A stretch of 64,000 bases of DNA, taken from NCBI GenBank assembly GCA_035297145.1, contig DATGZN010000096.1, forward strand, positions 3,532-67,531. Reading direction: 5' to 3'. This DNA is from QHXW01 sp035297145. GTDB taxonomy: Bacteria; Acidobacteriota; Terriglobia; Bryobacterales; Bryobacteraceae. The notes beneath the pieces are model-generated. The model worked only from the letters and a program-made list of their open reading frames with translations. It was not told the DNA's origin and did not search any database. This document shows positions 9,429-16,902 of the stretch, in pieces; the stretch's first letter is position 1; each line of letters begins with the position of its first letter. The position numbers and the translations under genes are program-made.

Positions 9429-10679
9429 TCAACTCGCCACCTCGGCTTCCCCGCGCAGCGCCGTTTGCGGCTCCAGGAAGAACCACACCAGGACGCCGAG
9501 CAAGGCGAAAGCGCCGCCGAAATACAAACCCGAAGACCAGCCGAACCAATGCGCGAGGAGCGGGGTCACAGTTGGCGCCAGCATCCCGCCGATATTGCCG
9601 CCGGTGTTGAAGATCGCGCCGCCAGTACCGGAATGCTTACCGCTGGCATCGATGGCCGCGGCCCAGAAAGGTGCGTCCGTGGCCGAGGCGAAGCCCAGTG
9701 AAAGGCAGAGCAATATCACTGTCGGGGCCGTTCCGGTAACGTTCGAGCCGATCATCACCAGAATGGCGCTGATCGTCATACATCCGACTACTACCATACG
9801 GCGTCCATTGCGCAAACCGAAGCGCGTTCCGAGCTTGTCGGAAGCCCAGCCACCAGTCGGGGTGAACAGGATCCAGGCGATCCACATCAGCGTCGTGTAG
9901 ATGGCGCTCTGGTCCATGCCCATTTTGCGAATCTGCCCGAAATAGTAATAGAGCCAGAAAAAGAAAATGTATTCAAAGTAGTTGGCCGTAACGTAGCCCG
10001 CGGTGACCAGCATCAGGTCTCGATTTGTGAACAGGTCTTTCCAGGGGGTGGGCACCCGGCTCTGAAGAGTGTGCGGACGATTCTCTACGGGTGGGTAGTC
10101 GCGCACATACCAATACCAGACACCGGCGAGCGCGGCGCTGCCAACTCCCGCCAACAGAAAAGAACCGCGCCAGCCGTAATGCGCGCGCATCCACGAAAAC
10201 AGAAGAGGAGTGCAGGCGCCCCCAAAACCCGCTCCGGACGCGATCCAGCCCCACACGCGCGCTCTCGCATGGGGCGCGTTCCAGTTTGCGCTCATTCTGC
10301 CGGCGGCGGGATACATGGGCGATGCGCAAATGCCAGTGGCGAGCCGGATGACCAAAAACGAGGCCACCACTCCGATGTATGTTCCAAGTCGCGGCGAGCC
10401 GCCCAGGGCTGTTAAGGCAGTGAACAGCCCCGTTCCGAACGCCATGACCGCCAGCGACACGCGGGGGCCGGCAACGTCGGTGAAACAGCCACCGGGTATC
10501 ATCATGATGGCGTAGCTGAATAAGTACGCAGAATAGATCGTTCCCATCTGCGTCTCGGAAACCGAGAATTCCTTCATGATGCCAGGACCGGCGATGGTGA
10601 TGATGATGCGGTCGATATACGTCATCACGCTCAGCAAGACCATCAGGAAGACGACGCCGGTGCGGCGGGGATGGATCAT
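9429..10679 (-). CDS. MFS transporter, anion:cation symporter (ACS) family-like
   Basis: The 416-residue integral membrane protein has about 12 hydrophobic segments and the ACS-type opening: TYIDRIIITIAGPGIMKEF, then QMGTIYSAYLFSYAIMMIPGGCFTDVAGPR. Family members import organic anions such as glucarate, hexuronates or phthalate. A glucuronate isomerase gene lies elsewhere in the window, so a sugar-acid substrate would fit, but it cannot be proven. It is followed on the same strand by the SDR gene about 30 bases away. Confidence 0.85.
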   Translation of the reverse strand: MIHPRRTGVVFLMVLLSVMTYIDRIIITIAGPGIMKEFSVSETQMGTIYSAYLFSYAIMMIPGGCFTDVAGPRVSLAVMAFGTGLFTALTALGGSPRLGTYIGVVASFLVIRLATGICASPMYPAAGRMSANWNAPHARARVWGWIASGAGFGGACTPLLFSWMRAHYGWRGSFLLAGVGSAALAGVWYWYVRDYPPVENRPHTLQSRVPTPWKDLFTNRDLMLVTAGYVTANYFEYIFFFWLYYYFGQIRKMGMDQSAIYTTLMWIAWILFTPTGGWASDKLGTRFGLRNGRRMVVVGCMTISAILVMIGSNVTGTAPTVILLCLSLGFASATDAPFWAAAIDASGKHSGTGGAIFNTGGNIGGMLAPTVTPLLAHWFGWSSGLYFGGAFALLGVLVWFFLEPQTALRGEAEVAS

Positions 10680-10756
10680 GGCGATAGATCGAGCGCGATG
10701 TGTTCCGTGACCGCTCGCCTGGACGCGCGGCCGGAAGGCACTATATCACAACGGCC

Positions 10757-11062
10757 TTACTTGGCCGCGGCGATGGATTGGACCTGGATGGTTTTGCCGT
10801 TGAGGGTGCCAGTGACCTTCACTTTTTGGGCAGCAAACTTCTCCGGCGTCTTCTGATCGCTCAGTTCATATACGTTATCGCCCACGATCAGCGCATACTT
10901 CGATCCGTCTTTGACGCACGCGGTAACGCACTTTGCGTCGGGCTTGACGCCCATCATGGAGTGATCTTTACCGCACATGGCGTCGGTGATGACGCCGGTG
11001 AAAGTCTGAGGAGCCGCCGAGAGAGCCAGGGCGGCGGCGAGGAGAATGAGTGTCTTTTTCAT
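10757..11062 (-). CDS. Small secreted protein, unknown function
   Basis: The 101-residue protein starts at an ATG giving MKKTLILLAAALALSAAPQ, a clean Sec signal peptide. The mature part has a conserved-looking core TGVITDAMCGKDHSMMG...AKCVTACVK with three Cys, then VYELSDQKTPEKFAAQKVKVTGTL. Proteins with this core recur in Acidobacteriota and are uncharacterised. The Cys and Met/His residues might bind a metal, which is a guess. It would be periplasmic. Confidence 0.75.
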   Translation of the reverse strand: MKKTLILLAAALALSAAPQTFTGVITDAMCGKDHSMMGVKPDAKCVTACVKDGSKYALIVGDNVYELSDQKTPEKFAAQKVKVTGTLNGKTIQVQSIAAAK

Positions 11063-11766
11063 AGTTGACTCTGCCAAACTGCCTTTCCGATGAAGAATGG
11101 TCCCATCTGTTGGATGTATTGCGAAGTCTGCCTGGTTTTTCGCATGGATTGCACGCAGGCCGACAACGGAAAGAGTTCCGACCCGATCAGCCCAATCACG
11201 AAATCGTTGTCATTCTTGTCCAGTCCGAAGCAAGCCAGGCGGACATCGCGGGCCAGACCGGACTCGCCGAACGAATGGCCGATCTTGCCGTGCTCGCGCA
11301 GGATCGGCGTTAGCTCTTCCGGCGGCAGGGCTGAGAATGCGCCGGAGCGCCGCAACGGATACCAGACGGCCCAAGGCCATTCCGCGTCCGTTACGGTGCG
11401 CTTGGGCCTTTCAAGGAGCCAGTCATCAAGATCGGGTTCATGGCCCAGAGCGTACGTGCGGCCGAGCATCGAATATTCCAGCTTGGGCGTCAGCGCGGCG
11501 AATTCGGGTTTCAGCAGGAATTCGCGCAGACGGCCAACGAAGAAGCCGGCGTCATCGCTCCAACTGAGCAGGCCGACGCCGCGTGGATCATTGGCATCGA
11601 GGTAGAGCACGCCGGGCAATCGTTCCTCACGGAGCGCGCGCACGAGCGATGCCGTATCCTCAGCGTCGCCGAAAGCCAAAAGCTGCATGAAAAGCCGTCG
11701 ATCGGAAGTCTGCTGTACTCCGTCGCGGACGCCGCCCTTTTCGCGGAGGTCCAGTTTTTCACTCAT
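11059..11766 (-). CDS. Chlorite dismutase/HemQ-family haem protein
   Basis: The 235-residue form from the ATG at 11766 fits the family; a longer in-frame reading would run through the arsR promoter. The C-terminal half has the family signature WYPLRRSGAFSALPPEELTPILREHGKIG, with His159 at the place of the proximal haem ligand, then CFGLDKNDNDFVIG. Aligned by eye, the distal Arg of true chlorite dismutases is absent (Asp174 falls there), so chlorite breakdown is unlikely. Coproheme decarboxylation (HemQ/ChdC) is the natural alternative, and the distal Gln of that group is not obvious either. It is divergent from arsR and overlaps the secreted-protein gene by 4 bases. Confidence 0.78.
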   Translation of the reverse strand: MSEKLDLREKGGVRDGVQQTSDRRLFMQLLAFGDAEDTASLVRALREERLPGVLYLDANDPRGVGLLSWSDDAGFFVGRLREFLLKPEFAALTPKLEYSMLGRTYALGHEPDLDDWLLERPKRTVTDAEWPWAVWYPLRRSGAFSALPPEELTPILREHGKIGHSFGESGLARDVRLACFGLDKNDNDFVIGLIGSELFPLSACVQSMRKTRQTSQYIQQMGPFFIGKAVWQSQL

Positions 11767-11823
11767 CGTTCCAGGTACCAGTTTGGCACAGGCTTTCCCG
11801 CGCCGCGATTTTACATTCCTGAC

Positions 11824-11853
11824 TTGACAGCCCACGTCCCAGGCGCATATATT
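11824..11853 (+). promoter_or_regulatory. Sigma-70-type promoter of arsR
   Basis: TTGACA at 11824-11829 and TATATT at 11848-11853 are separated by 18 bases. The predicted transcription start is about 11860, at or one base from the GTG start codon, so the mRNA would be leaderless. The -10 box overlaps the inverted repeat below. Confidence 0.65.
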
Positions 11854-11872
11854 CAACCGAGTGGTTGAATAT
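11849..11872. promoter_or_regulatory. ArsR operator: 10-bp perfect inverted repeat over the start codon
   Basis: ATATTCAACC and GGTTGAATAT flank a 4-base centre. The dyad runs from inside the -10 box across the GTG at 11861 and encodes the protein's first residues MVEY. ArsR regulators paired with SRPBCC proteins typically autorepress through such sites, so binding here should block RNA polymerase. Confidence 0.75.
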
Positions 11873-12226
11873 GACAGCGTAGCGCTGGATCGCATTTTTG
11901 CCGCAGTCGCCGACCCGACCCGGCGCGCGATTCTGGCCGGGCTGGCCCGGAAGCCGGCCACGATTACAGAAATCGCCGCGCCCTTTCCGGTGTCGTTGAA
12001 CGCGATCTCAAAACATATTCTGGTGCTGGAGCGGGCGGGCCTGATCGAGCGCCAAATCGAGGGCCGTGAACATCGCTGCCGGCTCAACCCGGCGCCCTTG
12101 CGCCATGCGTCGGCATGGCTGGAACATTACCGCAAGTTCTGGGATGTGCGCTTGGATGCCCTGGAGCAACACATCCTGTCAAAGCGAAAAAAGAAAGAAC
12201 GAGCACCGCATGGCCGACGTGATTGA
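11861..12226 (+). CDS. ArsR-family transcriptional regulator
   Basis: This 121-residue winged-helix repressor has ALDRIFAAVADPTRRAILAGLARKPATITEIAAPFPVSLNAISKHILVLERAGLIERQIEGREH, the full ArsR helix-turn-helix and wing. No cysteine metal site is seen, so it is the non-metal subgroup that is usually encoded with SRPBCC proteins. GTG is the only sensible start, since the following ATG is in another frame and stops at once. It overlaps the SRPBCC gene by 17 bases and probably represses the pair. Confidence 0.92.
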   Translation: MVEYDSVALDRIFAAVADPTRRAILAGLARKPATITEIAAPFPVSLNAISKHILVLERAGLIERQIEGREHRCRLNPAPLRHASAWLEHYRKFWDVRLDALEQHILSKRKKKERAPHGRRD

Positions 12227-12689
12227 AGAAACCGATGACCGGCTGGTCATTCGCAAGCTGATCCCCGCATCTCGCGAAGAGGTATTTGCGGCCTGGAGCG
12301 ACCCGGAGAGCATACGCCATTGGATGTGCCCGGGTGACGTCATTCTGGCAGAAGCGCAGCTCGATTTTCGCGTGGGCGGACACTTCCGCATCATCATGAA
12401 GGGCGAACGCGAGGACTACGATCACAACGGGATATTTCAGGTAATCGAGCCGCCGTCGAAATTGAGCTTCACGTGGATTTCCAAGGGCACAGATCTCAAG
12501 ACCACGCTCGTGACCGTTGAGCTTTTCGAGCGTGAGGGCGCGACGGAGCTGATCCTGACGCATGAACGCTTCCCGTCAGCCGACCGCGTGCGGCAGCACA
12601 AGGGTGGTTGGAGGCAGATTGCGGACCGCCTTGCGGAGCATTTGCGGGCTGTCAAAACCCGAGGCCATGAGCACAGCACGCGGAATTGA
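12210..12689 (+). CDS. SRPBCC (AHSA1-like) domain protein
   Basis: The 159-residue protein has the activator-of-Hsp90-homologue 1 pattern: RLVIRKLIPASREEVFAAWSDPESIRHWMCP, a central GGHFRI strand, and KGGWRQIADRLAEHL near the end. The START-like fold makes a hydrophobic pocket for a small ligand. Partner and ligand are unknown. Its start at 12210 lies inside the 3' end of arsR, so translation is coupled and it is the likely main target of ArsR repression. Confidence 0.9.
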   Translation: MADVIEETDDRLVIRKLIPASREEVFAAWSDPESIRHWMCPGDVILAEAQLDFRVGGHFRIIMKGEREDYDHNGIFQVIEPPSKLSFTWISKGTDLKTTLVTVELFEREGATELILTHERFPSADRVRQHKGGWRQIADRLAEHLRAVKTRGHEHSTRN

Positions 12690-12729
12690 GATGGCGAAAC
12701 TCGACTATTATTGATTCAGGAGGCCCGCC

Positions 12730-12957
12730 TTGTGCAGAAGTATTAAGGTTTTGCGAAAGCCGGGAGCGCCAAGAGCATCGGCGGAAGAGTTGAACGCCGC
12801 CGCGCTCCAGTTCGTGCGCAAGATCAGCGGATACCGTCAACCGTCCCAAGCCAACCAGCAAGTCTTCGATCTCGCCGTCGCGGAAGTCGCCGATGCCAGC
12901 CGGCGTTTGCTTGACTCGCTGGCAAGTCTCAAGAAGAGCCGCGCGGCCGGGCAATAG
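12730..12957 (+). CDS. DUF2277-family small protein
   Basis: The 75-residue protein opens MCRSIKVLRKPG and has AALQFVRKISGYRQPSQANQQVFDLAVAEVA, the conserved DUF2277 core. The start codon is TTG, chosen because AGGAGG lies 7 bases upstream and because the family begins MCR. It is cytoplasmic, of unknown function, and follows the SRPBCC gene by 40 bases. Confidence 0.88.
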   Translation: MCRSIKVLRKPGAPRASAEELNAAALQFVRKISGYRQPSQANQQVFDLAVAEVADASRRLLDSLASLKKSRAAGQ

Positions 12958-12961
12958 CCGC

Positions 12962-13693
12962 TTATAGCGCCGCGGCGATCAGTGGCGTTGACGTCGGCGC
13001 CGCCGACCCGGCCTCCGGCTCGAGGGTGACCGCAATCGCCGCGGCACTGGCCATGTCCACTGCTCCCTTGCGCAAGTACATGGCGGTGCCATCGCTCTGG
13101 GACTGGAACAAACCGGCAGGCGCCGGCGCGCCGGTTTTGGGGACGATCCACATTTCGTAAATTTTGCCGGATGGCGCCGGCGTCAAATTGGACGCCAGCA
13201 GCAGAACGCCTTGTTGCGGATTGACGAACACGCGCCCTCGCGGCTTGGGTGCATTCTCACCGAACACGACCTGCTTGGCCGCCGGATCGTTCATGAGCGC
13301 GAAAGCTTCCGTGAGCCGAGCCAACTCCACCGTCTTGCGCTGCTCTTCGGTGCGGATCTGGGTGAGGATTCGCGCCTGCTCGCGCCGTGAAACACCTAGC
13401 CACAACGCCAACACCGCGAGGCCCACCATCGCCACGGCCCAGGGCACTGCCCAGTTCCAGCCCCGCTTGGGCTCGCCGACCATGTTCACGACCTTCGCGC
13501 GAAGACGCGCGGGCGGGTGCGCTTCCGGTGCAATCAACGCCAGCGAGGTCATTCGATCGCGCGCGCGGCGCACGCCATCGACACACGGGTCATCCGGCCG
13601 GCGCAAATGTGCGTCCAGCTCCGTGCGCTCTTCGGCATCCAGCGCCCCGAGCGCGTAGAGTTCGTATTGATCGCGCAGCTCGTCGCAGTTCAT
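12962..13693 (-). CDS. Anti-sigma factor, RskA-type
   Basis: The 243-residue membrane protein has an N-terminal zinc-finger-like anti-sigma domain (MNCDELRDQYELYALGALDAEERTELDAHL), one transmembrane segment near residues 82-100 (WAVPWAVAMVGLAVLALWLGV), a short coil, and an extracytoplasmic RskA domain with SGKIYEMWIVP...APAGLFQ. It should hold the ECF sigma factor inactive at the membrane until an envelope signal triggers release. Its start overlaps the sigma gene's stop by 4 bases. Confidence 0.9.
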   Translation of the reverse strand: MNCDELRDQYELYALGALDAEERTELDAHLRRPDDPCVDGVRRARDRMTSLALIAPEAHPPARLRAKVVNMVGEPKRGWNWAVPWAVAMVGLAVLALWLGVSRREQARILTQIRTEEQRKTVELARLTEAFALMNDPAAKQVVFGENAPKPRGRVFVNPQQGVLLLASNLTPAPSGKIYEMWIVPKTGAPAPAGLFQSQSDGTAMYLRKGAVDMASAAAIAVTLEPEAGSAAPTSTPLIAAAL

Positions 13694-14283
13694 GCCGTCA
13701 CTGCCTTTACATCCAAGTCATCCCGCAGGTTCTTGAGCGCGGTGCGGACCCAGGTCTTGACCGTGCCGAGCGGCTGGCCCATCCGTTCCGCCATCTCGGT
13801 TTGCGAAAGTCCCTCGAAGTACGCCAGCTCGATGACGTGCCGCTGGTTTTCATTGAGCCGCTCGAGCGCCGCGCGCACACGCCGCGCCCGGTCCTGGCTC
13901 AAAACATTTGCTTCGAAATTCACGAACACCGCGGGCTGTTCGGCGTATTCCAGCTCTAACGCGCCGCGTGCCATCTTGCCGCCGGAGGACCGGACATAGT
14001 CGATGGCCCGGTTGCGCGCCACCGCCAGCAACCACGGTCCCAGCGCGCCGCGTTCCGCGTCGAATCCCTGCGACCGGTTCCACACGCGCAAGAAAGTCTC
14101 CTGCACCAGGTCTTCCGCCACGCCGGTATCCCGCACCACTCGATAGATCAGCGAATACGCCAGCTTGCCGTAGCGGTCATACAACTCGCCCAAGGCGGCC
14201 GGCTCGCGGCGCTGCAAGCGCTTGGCAAGGTCGCCATCGTCGCCCTCCACGTAAATGGCAAATAGCAGTGGCAGCAGCGTCAT
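13690..14283 (-). CDS. ECF RNA polymerase sigma factor (SigK-like)
   Basis: The 197-residue sigma-70 family protein has region 2 (KLAYSLIYRVVRDTGVAEDLVQETFLRVWNR) and region 4 (NQRHVIELAYFEGLSQTEMAERMGQPLGTVKTWVRTALKNLRDDL) and lacks region 3, as ECF sigmas do. Its overlap with the RskA-type anti-sigma gene assigns its control. Upstream, at 14370-14383, lies a 14-bp box that also occurs, inverted, in front of the mini-gene at 15463. Regulon unknown. Confidence 0.93.
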   Translation of the reverse strand: MTLLPLLFAIYVEGDDGDLAKRLQRREPAALGELYDRYGKLAYSLIYRVVRDTGVAEDLVQETFLRVWNRSQGFDAERGALGPWLLAVARNRAIDYVRSSGGKMARGALELEYAEQPAVFVNFEANVLSQDRARRVRAALERLNENQRHVIELAYFEGLSQTEMAERMGQPLGTVKTWVRTALKNLRDDLDVKAVTA

Positions 14284-14369
14284 CAGTCGAAGTCCTCAGC
14301 CCTGGGGCATCGCGCATCGCGCCATCCAACTATATATACGCTGCCGCGGCGTGCTTTGGATGGATCCGC

Positions 14370-14383
14370 CATATATAAGGTGG
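14370..14383. repeat. 14-bp box CATATATAAGGTGG, copy 1
   Basis: This box lies 86 bases upstream of the sigma-factor start. On the sigma coding strand it reads CCACCTTATATATG, with TATATA at a possible -10 position and only a weak TTAGTG-like -35. The exact reverse complement occurs at 15395-15408. The two copies bracket the secreted-protein gene. Confidence 0.6.
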
Positions 14384-14445
14384 CAATCTCGTCACTAACC
14401 GCCCGCGATTATAGCAAGACGCGAAGAAGCTCAAAGAAAGGGCTT

Positions 14446-14473
14446 TCTCGGCGCCTCGGCGTCTCGGCGTTTA
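14446..14473. repeat. Intergenic CGGCG-rich short tandem repeat
   Basis: Three copies of a TCGGCG(C/T)C-like octamer stand in tandem just past the stop of the secreted-protein gene. A related G+A-rich block (GCAGAGGC units) occurs on the other strand sense at 28846-28868. I remember similar blocks as dispersed intergenic repeats in Acidobacteriota and related phyla, but could not check. Confidence 0.4.
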
Positions 14474-14478
14474 GTTTC

Positions 14479-15312
14479 TTACTTTGGCGAAGCCTGCTCT
14501 GTCGCCACCATGCGCGAGTCCGTCTGAAACTTCCGGAAATTCTTGTAGCTGGTCTCCTGTTGAACGTGGAGCTGCTTGAGAATGCCCAGTCGCGCCGATG
14601 CGGTTATCGAGATCCAACGCGGCAGCCAGACCTCGTCGTTCACCCGCGTCTCATCGAGGGCGATGTGCGCGCCTTTATCCAGCCGCACCAGGAACAATCC
14701 CCATGAAATCGGATCGATCACTTCCGCGTCCAGCTTTACCCAGTGGTAGGTCCGCTGGTCGATCCACAGCCTGCCGCGGACGTGTGGCAGAATCTTCGCA
14801 TCCCGGCTACGCGCGTGATAGTCGCGACGCGGCTCCGCATCCACAATCCAGACCTCGTGTCCATCTACGCGATCCTCACCGGCAATCTTGAAATCGAAGG
14901 CCTCGGCCACCTCGTGCATGGTCTCCTGCTGGCGCCGGCGCCGCTTTTCGTAGTCCGCGATCCGGCGTTCGCGCTCGGCCGGCGTTTCCTTCATCCGCTC
15001 CGCGATACTCTTCTCCAGCTTCTCCTGTTCCTTCTTTTCCTCGGCGGGCGGGAGAGGGTGGTCATCGCGCTCCACCAATCTTTCGTAAGGTGAACCATCG
15101 AGCAACGTGATGTCGTAAGTTTTCACTTCTTTCGACTTCACTTGGCCCGCGGAATCCAGACGCCGCTCTTCCGTGCGTTCCAGGAAAGTGTAGTTGCGCG
15201 CAATTTTCCAGTTGTCCTCGCCCGCCGTTACCGACCGCTCCACAATCTCGTGCGCATCCGGTGTCTGAGCCGCAGCAACGCTTGCGATCGCGAGCGCAAT
15301 CGCCATACGCAT
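14479..15312 (-). CDS. Secreted protein, outer-membrane lipoprotein-sorting-like fold possible
   Basis: From the ATG at 15312 the protein is 277 residues and begins MRMAIALAIASVAAAQ, a signal peptide; a longer reading from 15384 would add a charged leader and destroy it. The mature part has a charged coiled stretch (PPAEEKKEQEKLEKSIAERMKETPAERERRIADYEKRRRRQQ) and then a beta-rich half with GHEVWIVDAEPRRDYHARSRDAKILPHVRGRLWIDQRTYHWVKLDAEV, reminiscent of LolA/LolB-like lipoprotein-sorting folds. It is probably periplasmic. It sits upstream of the ECF sigma operon and may be linked to envelope stress, which is inference. Confidence 0.7.
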   Translation of the reverse strand: MRMAIALAIASVAAAQTPDAHEIVERSVTAGEDNWKIARNYTFLERTEERRLDSAGQVKSKEVKTYDITLLDGSPYERLVERDDHPLPPAEEKKEQEKLEKSIAERMKETPAERERRIADYEKRRRRQQETMHEVAEAFDFKIAGEDRVDGHEVWIVDAEPRRDYHARSRDAKILPHVRGRLWIDQRTYHWVKLDAEVIDPISWGLFLVRLDKGAHIALDETRVNDEVWLPRWISITASARLGILKQLHVQQETSYKNFRKFQTDSRMVATEQASPK

Positions 15313-15377
15313 GCTCGAATGTACGCGCCGGGGAGGGTCTGAGTTGCGGTTTCGGGGTCGCGATATGCATTTTTCTC

Positions 15378-15406
15378 TTGACATTCTTCCCGAACCACCT
15401 TATATA
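15378..15406 (+). promoter_or_regulatory. Sigma-70-type promoter of the 19-codon mini-gene
   Basis: A consensus -35 TTGACA (15378-15383), a 17-base spacer and a -10-like TATATA (15401-15406) predict a start near 15413, 50 bases before the ATG. The spacer end and -10 coincide with copy 2 of the 14-bp box (15395-15408), so a regulator binding the box would control this promoter. Confidence 0.65.
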
Positions 15407-15408
15407 TG
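15395..15408. repeat. 14-bp box, inverted copy 2
   Basis: CCACCTTATATATG here is the exact reverse complement of the sequence at 14370-14383. It overlaps the -10 region of the mini-gene promoter and lies about 80 bases upstream of the secreted-protein start on the other strand. Confidence 0.6.
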
Positions 15409-15415
15409 AATCACA

Positions 15416-15436
15416 TTGCGATTTTTAGGATCGCAA
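15416..15436 (+). promoter_or_regulatory. Leader hairpin of the mini-gene
   Basis: TTGCGAT and ATCGCAA form a perfect 7-bp stem around a 7-base loop in the predicted 5' leader. The stem ends 13 bases before the AGGGAG ribosome-binding site. It could stabilise the RNA 5' end. Confidence 0.5.
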
Positions 15437-15462
15437 AATTTGATGTTAGGGAGAATCAATCG

Positions 15463-15522
15463 ATGAAGAACGCAACCAAGAAAGCTGCGAAGAAGAAAGC
15501 CGCCCCCAAGAAGAAAAAGTAG
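15463..15522 (+). CDS. 19-residue lysine/alanine-rich basic mini-protein
   Basis: The reading frame encodes MKNATKKAAKKKAAPKKKK: eleven Lys, five Ala and one Pro, with no acidic residue. This is the composition of histone-H1-like tails. Support for a real gene comes from its surroundings: a consensus promoter at 15378, a leader hairpin, a ribosome-binding site AGGGAG 7 bases before the ATG, and a perfect intrinsic terminator 45 bases past the stop. A DNA- or RNA-binding role would follow from the charge. Alternatively the transcript may be a small RNA with a short ORF in it. I know no named family of this length. Confidence 0.65.
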   Translation: MKNATKKAAKKKAAPKKKK

Positions 15523-15531
15523 TCCGGCGGC

Positions 15532-15546
15532 GTCCCGTAGCGGGAC
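15532..15546 (+). other. Small hairpin behind the mini-gene
   Basis: GTCCCG and CGGGAC form a 6-bp stem with a TAG loop, 9 bases past the mini-gene stop and 20 bases before the terminator stem. It would add structure to the 3' end of the short transcript. Confidence 0.4.
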
Positions 15547-15566
15547 ACCAAACGAGTTTGACTTGA

Positions 15567-15596
15567 GGCCCCGAAGTTTCGGGGCCTTTTCTTTTT
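15567..15596 (+). terminator. Intrinsic (rho-independent) terminator of the mini-gene
   Basis: GGCCCCGAA at 15567-15575 pairs perfectly with TTCGGGGCC at 15578-15586, and is followed by TTTTCTTTTT. It ends the roughly 180-base transcript that starts near 15413. The reverse strand offers no matching T run, so it serves the + strand. Confidence 0.88.
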
Positions 15597-15619
15597 GAGC
15601 CCGGTTTTATTGGGTGAAA

Positions 15620-16594
15620 TCACTTCTGCCCGCCCTTCCGCTGAATCAGTGTCCGGAACGTCTCCCCCATCCCGAACAGAAGCTGCTTCAACTGCAAACG
15701 CCGCCGTTGTTCCTCCGCGGGCGACTCCGCCCGGAGCGCACGAGCGAATTGATCGGCCTCGCCGGCCTCGATGAGCGTGCGCCCGAGCGGCTCGAATGCG
15801 GCGGTTTCCAAGCCAACCGTCTTCCCGAACTCTTCCAGTGCCGAAAAGCAGACGTGCGCGGTGATGTCCTGCTCTCCCGGGTCCCCGAGTACACCTTCCA
15901 GAGCCTGATGGCGCCGGTAGCTCATCAATGTTCCAGCCGGGAAGCGCGCCAGTTCCGGGGCGGCATACCCGTAGTCGATGCTGAAAACGTATCCGGCGTC
16001 GAGCGCCCCTGAAATCCGGTCCAGCCATTCCAGCGATTTGAGTCCCGCCTCGAAAATATGTCCCTCGGTCAGCACGCGGAGATATGTCTTTCGATAACAT
16101 TCCACTTCGTCGGGTGCGGGGCCGGCTTCGACCCAGGTGAAAAGTTCCCTGGTGAACCCCACGCGCAGCTCTTGCGCCGCCCCGCCGCGCATCACCGCCA
16201 CATGAACCGGCAGCGAGTCAAAGAACTCGTTGGAGAAGATCACGCCCCGAATGCCCCCCGGCAGCTCGCCCGATCCGATCTCCACCGGCACGTACCGGAA
16301 CTCACTCAGCGCCTCAACCATCTCGCCGCGCCCGGCGCCTAATTCCACAACTGTGAAGTCCTCCACGTCTTCCATTGCGCTCCGGAGGCGCCGAATGCGT
16401 TCCGCAACCAGGATGCCGAACACGGGCTGAAGCTGCTCGGCGGTGTAGAAATCACCTTTGACGCCGAACGGGTCACGCGGCCGCCGGTAATAGCCCAACT
16501 CCGGGTGGTAGAGCGCCATCTCCATGAACCGGGCGAACGACATCGGCCCATCGCGGCGGATCTCGTCGCGCAAAATCTCTGCGAGCGGCGTCAT
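15620..16594 (-). CDS. Class I SAM-dependent methyltransferase, MidA/NDUFAF7 family
   Basis: The 324-residue protein has the family opening ISFARFM-like MSFARFMEMALYHPELGYY, then VKGDFYTAEQLQPVFG and the SAM motif VVELGAGRGEMVEAL. A later FSNEFFDSLPVH and FSIDYGYAAPE complete the pattern. The mitochondrial relative methylates an Arg of a respiratory complex I subunit; the bacterial target is unknown. Its start overlaps the stop of the 94-residue gene upstream by 4 bases. Confidence 0.9.
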   Translation of the reverse strand: MTPLAEILRDEIRRDGPMSFARFMEMALYHPELGYYRRPRDPFGVKGDFYTAEQLQPVFGILVAERIRRLRSAMEDVEDFTVVELGAGRGEMVEALSEFRYVPVEIGSGELPGGIRGVIFSNEFFDSLPVHVAVMRGGAAQELRVGFTRELFTWVEAGPAPDEVECYRKTYLRVLTEGHIFEAGLKSLEWLDRISGALDAGYVFSIDYGYAAPELARFPAGTLMSYRRHQALEGVLGDPGEQDITAHVCFSALEEFGKTVGLETAAFEPLGRTLIEAGEADQFARALRAESPAEEQRRRLQLKQLLFGMGETFRTLIQRKGGQK

Positions 16595-16875
16595 GAATCG
16601 CGGCTTTGGGGAGTACGGATGAACATCTCGACCAGGTAATCGTGCAGGCAGTCGTAAAGATAGCGCTGCAAGGTCCAGGGGAACTGTGGATGATCGATAT
16701 CGCGCGGATGCAGTGGCGCGTAATAAGTGTGCAGCCCGAGACTATTGTCTTTCAAACCGATCACCAACTCGATCGCGCCGTTCTTCTCCCGCGCCGAAAA
16801 TTCCACCAGCGCATGCTCATAGCGCGCAAGCTCCGCGCGCACCTTGGACAAGGCCGGATTGTCCGCCGTCTCCAC
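16591..16875 (-). CDS. Conserved small protein upstream of MidA-like gene
   Basis: The 94-residue soluble protein has an N-terminal helix (KVRAELARYEHALVEF), a beta segment (IELVIGLKD), a conserved-looking HTYYAPLHPRDIDHPQFPWTLQRYLYDCLHDYLVEMFIR and no signal peptide. I do not recognise a named family. The 4-base overlap with the methyltransferase gene suggests joint function. Confidence 0.7.
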   Translation of the reverse strand: METADNPALSKVRAELARYEHALVEFSAREKNGAIELVIGLKDNSLGLHTYYAPLHPRDIDHPQFPWTLQRYLYDCLHDYLVEMFIRTPQSRDS

Positions 16876-16902
16876 GCACCTATGCTAGCTTGAAATCGGC
16901 GC

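Noticed and set aside
11059..11766. True chlorite dismutase
   Set aside because: The haem His is present but the distal Arg needed for chlorite breakdown is missing, and no perchlorate genes are near.
11059..12087. Longer reading of the HemQ-family gene from 12087
   Set aside because: The added 107 residues have no similarity to the family and would be antisense to arsR, its promoter and operator.
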